NCBI RefSeq assembly: GCF_030272615.1
Contig: NC_081412.1
Span: forward strand, 140,224,747 to 140,288,746
Reading direction: 5' to 3'
Length of the DNA stretch: 64,000 nt
From: Cryptomeria japonica
Taxonomy: Eukaryota; Streptophyta; Pinopsida; Cupressales; Cupressaceae
Shown: piece after piece, positions 56,307 to 64,000 of the stretch
How positions within the stretch are numbered: position 1 is the stretch's first letter
Layout: each line of letters begins with the position of its first letter
Made by a program: the position numbers and the translations under genes
The notes under the pieces: generated by a model
Databases searched by the model: none
What the model saw: only the letters and a program-made list of their open reading frames with translations
Told to the model about the DNA's origin: nothing

Positions 56307-57483
56307 TGTGTGTGTGAAAAAGTGGTCAGTAGTTGCAAGCACAACACTTCAATTAAGTCATTATATGTATGGTTAGTAATCAATAATCAATAAGTAATAA
56401 ACCATAACAAAGTGACTAATTACCTTCTAAAAGATGCAAGTATAAGATTGCTCTCTGATTTTTATAAGCAATACCAGTGACTAGACTACACCAAGACGAA
56501 GGATTTAATCTATATGATATTTAACTATATGGATGCAAAAATGGATGAATAATTCAAGCAATAATCAATTCAAGCAACATGGATTCAAATAATAATGGAT
56601 GCAAATAATCTAAAAAGCACAATCATCTTCAATGACTCCAGAGTGAAATTAGTGTGATAATAATCTCCAAGCGTGTTCTCAAAAATCTCTGGGGTGAATT
56701 GAAATGAGAGCTGAAGACTGAATTTATAGAGAATTACAAAAAAAGCTCAATTTAGGATTAACTGAGAATAATTGAGAAATCAGATTTAGTTAACCTTGAG
56801 ATAGATTTCAATTATAGTTTAATTGAAATGCATTCAAATAAGAAGTTCAAGTTGCATTTGGAAATAATATTAAATTAATTCCATGCACTTGTGATAAAAA
56901 TAGATAATTCCATGCATTTGTGATAAAAATAGATAATTCCATGCATTTGTGATAAAATAGATAATTCCATGAATATATTTGATTTATTCAAGAAAAGAGT
57001 CTTTTCAATGCAACTGAACTTCTTTTTCTGAAAAGCTTCGAGTTCCAATTTTAGAGAATAATCAATAATTCAATTAAATTGCTTTTCTGATTTCAAGTTC
57101 TAAATTTAGAAAAAGAAATAATAGCTCAAGTTTGATTTCTCTCTCAATTCAATTCTTTTTTTGTTTATTTTCAATTCAACTCTTGCTTTGTAATTAATTC
57201 CTCTTTTGTAATAAATTAATTCCTTTTGCATGATTAAATGGCAAATTTATTAATTAATTAAATATGCAAGGATATTTAATAAATTAAAATAAGATAATTG
57301 ATCAAAATGATATTCTTGGGAATGATTTAATTAATATTGAGTAATTGATTTGCCATGTGATATTTGATGATTAAAGAATTAATAATGTGCTCAAGGTTGA
57401 TTTAATTGCCTTTGTTTAGGACCTTGGTGATGTTGTCGAGATTAGGGGCCCATGGTTTAGATGACCATTTTTAGGGTATTACA
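56307..57483 (-). repeat. 5' LTR of the Tat-type element
   Basis: 1177 bp, highly similar to 39856-41023 over the full length, with the TGATG duplication at 57484-57488. Confidence 0.92.
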
Positions 57484-57488
57484 TGATG

Positions 57489-58860
57489 GTCCCCTAAGCT
57501 TTTGGTATTCCATCCACGATGATCCCCTTTCATCTCAAGAGAAGAGTCCCATTCAACATCCATCTCCTAAGAAAGAGCATGATATCCCTTGCAACTCCTC
57601 CAATGATCTAATTCAAAATCAAGAAAAAAAACACAAATTATCCTATTCCAAGTCAAGATCAAGGTATCCCTTCATCCTCCAAATCCATTTTAGGTCCTTT
57701 CATTCCAAAGTCAAAGCCTTCCTTCCTTCTATCCATCTTAGGCCCTTACATCAACCCATCCAAAATACCTCCATATCATTCCTACCCGTCCATGAATTCC
57801 ATTCATTTTGGAAGAAATTTGGATGTCGAGAATAAAATCCATAAGTCGAAATATCCACATGCATCCAAAGATCTACATGCTCAATCTAAAAGACATGTCA
57901 TATCAAAGAAAAATATGATCCAAAAGAAAAAAGCAATATCCAAAAGGCTACAAAAACCCTTTATGAAAAAAGAAAAATCAAAATCAATGTGGATGCCCAT
58001 AAAAGCATTACAATCCAAAGAACAATCAAATTGGCATCTAGACTTGTTGCTCCTAAAGCTTCCTTCAACCATCTATCTAAACATCTCCTACTTTCCAAAT
58101 CTATTCTTCCATCATTTCCTCTATCTATTTTGGGCCCTTATGTCCCAAAATTCAATTTCTTGAAGATATTTCCATCTATCCTTGCACAAATCTTCAAACA
58201 TCCTATGTATTATCCAACAACTCTTTTCCATTCTTCCATCCCTTTCATTCAATCCTTTGCATAAATCCTTCATCTGTGAAATAGGCATTGGTGTCATTTT
58301 GTCATATGCTCGCCCATTCTCAAATCTCATGTTTAGTCCAGTTCCTAGATATCTATTCATGAAACACTTCAAAATCTGAGGTTGTTCCTCTTTAACATTT
58401 TCTTTTGGTTGGGATGCACACTCAATCCAGAAAATAACCACTTATCGTATCTTGGTGCCGACATCTTTTTTATTACTATATTTCATACCTTAATCAATTG
58501 CTCTAAATCACTGTGATCTCTTAGTTGAAGACACGACTAGTGAAAAATCTAAAATCTTGCTTCAGCGCCACTGTAATTATCAAACCCATGCAAGTTTTGT
58601 CACTTACAAGCCAATGCAAGAAAAATAAAAAGAGCAAAAGGCAATATCAAAAAGTCAAAAGCATGAATGAAAAAAAAAAATATCAAGAAAAAAAAAGCAA
58701 AATGCAATAAAATGCAATATCAAAATGCTTGGCTATGGGAACATACGAGTAACTCCATTGGGGCTTGTTATGCTCTGCATATCTAGTCCCATCATTTTCA
58801 TTCCCATGAAAATACGGTTCCACCCCTTTTTTCTTTTTCTGTTAGATTTCCTTTATTTTT
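57489..58860 (+). other. Leader of the large element resumed, no gene
   Basis: Continues the sequence style of 39400-39850 (CAAGATCAAGGTATCC, TCCATCT phrases). Several frames of 90-125 codons on the + strand are rich in Ser/Phe/His and match nothing I know. An A-rich low-complexity stretch lies at 58620-58720. Confidence 0.5.
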
Positions 58861-58869
58861 TAGTTTTTG

Positions 58870-59990
58870 TTTTGGCCACCTCAGGAGTTTGGGTTCCCAA
58901 AGTCTCGAGGTGACCTTGTGTTTGTTTTTGGTTCCTTGTTCAAAAGTTTGGGTTCCCAAACTCCCAGGTTCATTTTTTGTAATGTTTCAGAGCAACACCT
59001 CGAAACCCCAGGTTCCTGGACTCCCAAAATGTTTGTTTGTCTTTGGAGTTATCACCTCAGAGGTTCGGGTTCCCGAACTCCCGAGTTCGTTTTCTGTTTT
59101 GTTTGTTCAGTATCTTGTAACCCCGGGGTTCCGAGCTTGTCGCCTGTGTTGCACCTCGAAAACCTGGGTTCACGGGTTCCCGAAGTCACATTTAATGTGG
59201 TGCCTGGTTGGGGGTAGAAATATGGTTGGAGCTCATTTGTGCACTCACTCGTCCAAATTCAGAGCTCTAACCTCGCAATTTCGCATTCCTACACGCCCGA
59301 TCAAGCATCGTCTTCGTTTTTCATGCCAAGTAGGTGGACTTATCGCCTTCCTCATTCGGTTTGCGTGTGTTTTAGGTTAGATTTTGTTTTTTCTTTTAGT
59401 TTTAATTTCTTAAATTTTTCTTGTTTTGTTTGATTTTTTTTTCTTTGAGTTTTCTGTTGTGCCCTAACCTCAAAATCTTAGTATCCCAAAGTTTTGGGTT
59501 AGGGGTTTTTTTTCGTTATTTCTTTTGTTGTTTGTTTGTTTCCCATCACTTCTTAAACTTGGTTTGTGAGTTCCAGAGATGGTGGTCTTGGGTCTTAGGT
59601 CTTAGGTCAAGATAGTTCAGAAACTCAGAGCCCCGAGTTCCCAAATTAGTTTCTTTTTGCATGTCTGTTCAACTAGGAATCCCGTAGTCCCAGGGTCCCA
59701 AGCTCTTTTTCTGCTTCATTTTTGTAGTTTACTGGGACTTCAATTTTCTAAAGTTCCGCGTTGCATTTTTGAGTCCCACCCCAAAGTCCCAGGTGGTTCC
59801 TGAGTTCCCAAAGTGGTCTTCTTTTGTGCTTTTGGTGAGTTCAGTATCCCGGGTCCCCGGGGTTCCGAGTTTGTTAGTTCTATTAGTGGTCTTAGCTCAT
59901 GATCTTGGACTTCCAGAGTCCTGGGTTTTCTTCGTGATTTTTGTGTTTTCTCACCTTGGAACCCCAGGATCCCGGAGTCCTGAGGTGAGC
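58870..59990 (+). repeat. GGTTCCCGAACTCCCGAG motif array
   Basis: Variants of a partly self-complementary GGGTTCCCGAACTCC motif recur at about 58888, 58949, 59005, 59066, 59125 and 59165, at 40-60 bp spacing. They return at about 59625, 59690, 59780, 59850, 59915 and 59960. The intervening DNA is T-rich. The last lies about 100 bp before the ORF at 60065. Confidence 0.6.
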
Positions 59991-60064
59991 TATTTTTGCA
60001 GTGTTTTATCTTTGAGTAGTGTTTGATGTTTGTTTGGTTCGTTTTGCAAGGTTAGTTGTGTTTA

Positions 60065-63000
60065 ATGAAATATTTCAGAAAGGCAAAAGATCTTGAGAAG
60101 CTGCCAATCATAATGAAATATCAATACTAGGGGCGAACATACGCCTCCAAGCTGGAGGATGTCATCCAATGGGTAACAAACATAGAGATCGGGCATATAG
60201 AGCTCAAAGATAGAGAAAGACAATTAGAGAAACTAGGATTGAGCACATAATATAGGAGGATCAAAAGATCTAGTCTAGTAGAGGCGATTATTTTCTTGCA
60301 ATCATTATAGGCGTCGAAGTTTATAATGCAAGTTGCACAATTTTATAACCCCGACACTAGGCAATGTTTCGATGTTGATGGGAAACTGGTAATTGATTTG
60401 TCGCAAAATATGTTGGCCCTGGTGTTCCAGATTCCCACTAGGAGGGAGGTATTGGTTAAAGGAGAAGAATATGGTGAAAGGGAATAGAACCAGAATATGA
60501 GCCAATGCAAGAAGAGAATGAATGAGGAATGGCTCGAGAAGGAAAGAAAGATAGGCCTAAAAGCAAATGAAATTTTAAGGCAGGATTTCAAAGAACCACA
60601 AAGGGATTTGATTATAATGCTTATCAAGGCCTTAGACAAACCTACATGCTAACACTTTCATCCATGGATGTTCTCATTCATGCCGACAATTTTGGATGGA
60701 CTACAATATTACAACTGGGCTCAAATTTTGTCAGATAACATCATAGACCATCTCAAAGAAGTGCACAACACTAAGAAATTTTTCTTTACATCTTATGTTA
60801 TTTGGGTTGCAGCTAGATCAGGTTAATTTCCAAGGCTGTAGACTGAGGGAAAATTAGGGGAAGAAGAAGGACAAAAAGCTGTATGGGAATATTATACCCA
60901 GTTGCCAGTGAAAGAATCTTGGTTGCACTATTAGAGAATCAATGATGCATTTTTTTTCCTATCATTATAAAGTTAATAGGTGACATTGGGTTCAGGCCGA
61001 GCAAGGAGGCAATGGAGCTAGTAAAGAAGTGGGGGTGTTGGTTCATACAAAACTCCCTATCTACTTATCTGAGAGTAAGTGGGTTCACTGGAGAACCATT
61101 TTTGTTGCCTAGGTACTGTATGGATAGAATAATTTTGTTAGAGTACACAAGGGCGATGGTGCACTTGCAAAATTTGCTATCATCAAGACATAAGACATGG
61201 GTTACAGGTGAAGACTTCCCCTTGAATTTATCATTCTTTTCATGTCAGAAAATTCATGTCGCAAAGGTTGTTGAACAAGAACTGCAAGACCTACAGTTGA
61301 AGCCTTTTAATTATGTCAGGCAATTTTATGATCCATACAATAAATTAAAAGGACTAATGCCAAAAGTATATTAAGAACATCAACTTGCGCTGGAGGATTT
61401 TTGGGCCAATCTTCAAGATAGCTTTGAGGCAAGGGAGAAATATTACCCTCACCTCACTATTCCACAAATAAGAGATTTTGGTATTGAGACTAACATCCCC
61501 AAGCAATTACATGATGATGGTATTTTGCTCGATCTAATGTATAAGGAGACATGGATATATAAGAGGCCACTTCCTCCAATCTGATGGTCACAACAGGAGG
61601 TGGTAGATGTTGATACAATTTCTCAACCAGTGATAGATAGAACTAGAAAGTGGTTAAGTCTAAGGATTAAACCAACTTCCTCCAAAGGTAAACAAAAGAA
61701 TATCCTGACTGACAATCCTCAATCTAGGGTGCATAAGGAGTATACAAGGAGAACCCGATAAGAGTTGAGGAAGAATACCTCTTTAGAACCTAAAGAGGAA
61801 TCTGAAACTCCTTTGACTACAGAAGAATTGAAGCATAAATTAAATGAGAAAATGAAAGAAGTAGAATATCTGGAAAAACAAGCAAGTTTGGGTATTACAG
61901 TGGGCCTAGGGGCCAAACCACAAGCAGAGATTCATCCCGTTAGGCCTGCCATTGAGGGTGTTGCAGGAATGACATAACAACCTTCTCAAGAGGCTCAACC
62001 CTCTAGTTCCTCCATTGCTCTTGCTACAACTACCACCCAAACTACCACTTCTACCACTACTACCACAACAACACCAGCCACCACATCGACTGCATCTATT
62101 GCAACGACTATTTCAACACCACCTCCACCCTTGGCTACAACAACTATTACTCCATCTTGTGTTGCTTCACAAGTATGCACCTGCAAAGACGCCTACAATT
62201 GAGACAATAACTATTAATAATGTGGAGTCAGAATCAGATGAAGAGGAGGCTGAGCCAACACCAAAGAAGGTAGATCTTAAAAAGAGAAAAATAATGACTC
62301 CTTCTAGTGCAGAGAAATGAAAGGAGCCTGTCATGCAAAAGGTATCCAAACTTCCACAGGTAACTCCTATGGATGTAGATGACCAGGGTTTGTAGGAGCA
62401 GCAACAGGATGAAGAAGAGGAAATAGAGTAAAGACAAGATGAAGAACATGATGAAAGGTTGGTTCTTACTCCATGAGATGTAGAAAACTTATTGAAAGAT
62501 ATCACATGTGGAGATAAAGAACAACAAAGTCAAGAGTCAACCAAGAACTTCAATGAGTAAGTGAGCAAAAAGTTAGAAGAATACCAAAAATAGCTCGATA
62601 TTGATGGTTCTCTACAAGCAAACTTGGATCAACAAGTGCTTTTACAACAACAACAACTTGTCGTACCAGTGCTTCCCACTCAGGGAGATCCCCAAGATCC
62701 TCCGGATACACAGTTTGGAGAAGAAGAGTAAAATGAGGAAGAACCATCACAGGAAGCTAGAAGGGTGATGACACAAATAAATACTAAATAATGGGGCATA
62801 AATGAGGGAACACTACAATGATTAACCTTCACTTTTGATAAGAAATAGAAGGTGGTACTGCCTAAACTCACATTGCAGCAAACCATTACGGAGGAGCCAA
62901 AGAAAACAAAGAGGGCTAAGACAATTAATCATTTATCTAGAGCTGGCTCCGGTGAAGTAATTGCCAATATTGCATCCCCTATGGAGACAGAAGGAGAGGG

Positions 63001-63948
63001 ACCTTCAAAATACAAAGTGTCACAGGTAAGGCTTGGAAAGAAAATGAAGTGGGGAGAGCTTAATACTTTGGAGTTTGCTACCAGCATAGTAAGGAGTAGA
63101 ATGGAGAAGGAGCATAACTCCCAACTATAGATAAAGACACAATTAGATCAATGTAAATAATTGCTTGTAGAAATGGGGAAGCCTTTGGATTCAAGGATAG
63201 ATGACTCATTATCGTCCACATCATCATTGCCAGAGGGTGATGTAAGAATTTCGATTGAAATAAGAAAAGTAGCTACCACTACAAAGTCTTGGGCAAAAGA
63301 GAACGTTTCAAAGGTAAAAATTTTCACAACATATGACAGGTATCTATGAAAAGATCCTCAAAATGGAGAAGGCGATAAGAGATTGTTCAACAAATTGGGA
63401 AATAAGGATCAGAGACTTCACCAAGCAATGCAGAAATTTGAATAAAATATTGGCCTTGGGTGAAGAAGTTATTAAAAATGAGGATTTGCAATGTTGGTAG
63501 TTTACAATCTTATATTTTTATAATAGAATTTAAGATTGAAGTTCTTGAGCAGTGCAGGTCAAGGATATTGGAGGCACATGCTCCTCTTTTGAAATCACTT
63601 GGTAAGTATGAGAATTTTGTGAAGAAGTTGTTAGGGGCATATGGTCATAATATTTTGAAAGACGGTCGCCTGAAGGAAAGTGTAGTACTAGATCAATGGG
63701 ATCAGTATGTGGCTCATAATTTTGCACCTACATCAGAGTTTAATATAGAGTTAATGGATAGATACTCATTTTTTATTTCTCAATGTATACATGTGGAAGG
63801 AGTAATTGATAAGTTGGTCAGTAGATGGGAGCAGGCAAAGCAAATTTTGAAGAAGTCCGAGATACATATTTCTTATGTTGTCGATCCTCCTGAAGATACA
63901 ATTGCATATTTTATTAGTAACTACAAGAGCTATAAAAGAAGTAAATGA
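60065..63948 (+). pseudogene. Long decayed ORF of unknown function
   Basis: From ATG 60065 one frame can be read to about 60950 through eight in-frame TAA/TAG codons. It starts KYFRKAKDLEKLP and includes DLSQNMLALVFQIPTRREVL and QRDLIIMLIKALDKP. After a frame change it continues as RYCMDRIILLEYTRAMVHLQ and DFWANLQDSFEAREKYYPHL. A Lys/Glu-rich helix (LKHKLNEKMKEVEYLEKQA), a Thr-rich tract (62025-62150), acidic and Gln-rich stretches (62230-62720) and a closing open piece (63460-63948, LEQCRSRILEAHAPLLKSLG) follow. No family recognised. Its position before gag in a long-leader LTR element suggests an Ogre-type ORF1, but that is inference. Confidence 0.45.
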
Positions 63949-64000
63949 TGAACACATAGTTACCACACATGCAATTTTGACAACTTTTTGAAGATATTTT

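Larger units (their letters stand above)
39856..57483 (-). mobile_element. Complete Tat-type Ty3/gypsy element with G-patch and antisense gene
   Basis: LTRs of 1168 and 1177 bp (39856-41023, 56307-57483) have TGTGTG...TTACA ends, and the target duplication TGATG is at 39851-39855 and 57484-57488. On the minus strand the order is 5' LTR, primer site, leader with tandem arrays, Gag, PR, G-patch, RT, RNase H, a second archaeal-type RNase H, IN, polypurine tract, 3' LTR. The dual RNase H places it in the Tat lineage. Between IN and the 3' LTR is a + strand gene for a plant mobile domain protein. Stops and frameshifts are numerous, so this copy is inactive. Confidence 0.9.
35962..64000 (+). mobile_element. 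Large LTR retroelement, 5' part only, continuing past the window
   Basis: It begins with an LTR (35962-37429) and primer site, then a leader of about 5 kb rich in short periodic arrays (37450-39850 and 57489-60060), interrupted by the Tat-type element at 39856-57483. A long decayed ORF of unknown function follows (60065-63948). Gag and pol are not reached within the window. A long leader, tandem arrays and an ORF before gag resemble Ogre/Tat elements, but the lineage is inferred. Confidence 0.65.

Noticed and set aside
57461-58264. Plus-strand ORFs of 90-125 codons after the Tat element
   Set aside because: Several frames overlap in low-complexity Ser/Phe/His-rich sequence with no motif and no splice context. 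Probably chance frames in a leader.

Overview
The window looks like nuclear DNA from a seed plant with a large, retrotransposon-rich genome. The base composition is AT-rich, one spliced plastid-type gene has GT-AG introns, and almost everything else is layered retroelement debris. A gymnosperm is plausible from the element mix and decay, but nothing here proves it. The only host gene I can support is a five-exon ferredoxin-nitrite reductase (NiR) gene on the + strand at 28379-32636. Its reading frame joins cleanly across four introns and keeps the four Cys that ligate the siroheme/[4Fe-4S] centre.

Left third (1-26.8 kb). After about 3 kb of decayed DNA comes a nest of retroelements at least four layers deep, which can be dated by order from target-site duplications (TSDs). 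A 5S-rRNA-related SINE was split by a Ty3/gypsy chromovirus (3148-26803, minus strand, TSD CTCAT). That chromovirus was hit by an LTR-like, non-coding element (7174-24557, TSD CTAAC). This in turn received an L1-type LINE (10716-21024, minus strand, 16-bp TSD) and a non-autonomous LTR element, 'B' (21153-24019). The LINE ORF2 was then hit by a shorter relative of B, 'A' (15138-16278). The LINE has an unusually long 3' region containing three tandem 556-bp repeats.

Middle (26.8-36 kb). A short degenerate tandem array lies upstream of NiR, and its units carry separate small insertions (a LINE tail and a second 5S-related SINE). The NiR promoter region has a G-box and a pseudo-palindrome resembling the nitrate-responsive element. 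NiR intron 1 carries a retroposon with a 13-bp TSD. Downstream lie a copia-like LTR, a fold-back repeat and an internally deleted Ty1/copia remnant.

Right third (36-64 kb). A large + strand LTR element begins at 35962 and runs past the window end. Its leader is filled with short periodic arrays (exact 21-bp, about 30-bp and about 60-bp spacing), followed by a long decayed ORF of unknown function. A complete 17.6-kb Tat-type Ty3/gypsy element (39856-57483, minus strand, TSD TGATG) is inserted in that leader. It carries Gag, PR, a G-patch domain, RT, two RNase H domains and IN, plus an oppositely oriented gene encoding a plant mobile domain protein with a coiled-coil tail. Degenerate arrays of CGTACGA / TTGTCGT motifs with about 22-bp spacing lie upstream of both the gag side and the antisense gene, each in the orientation of the gene it precedes. 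That is the most unusual pattern I found in the window.
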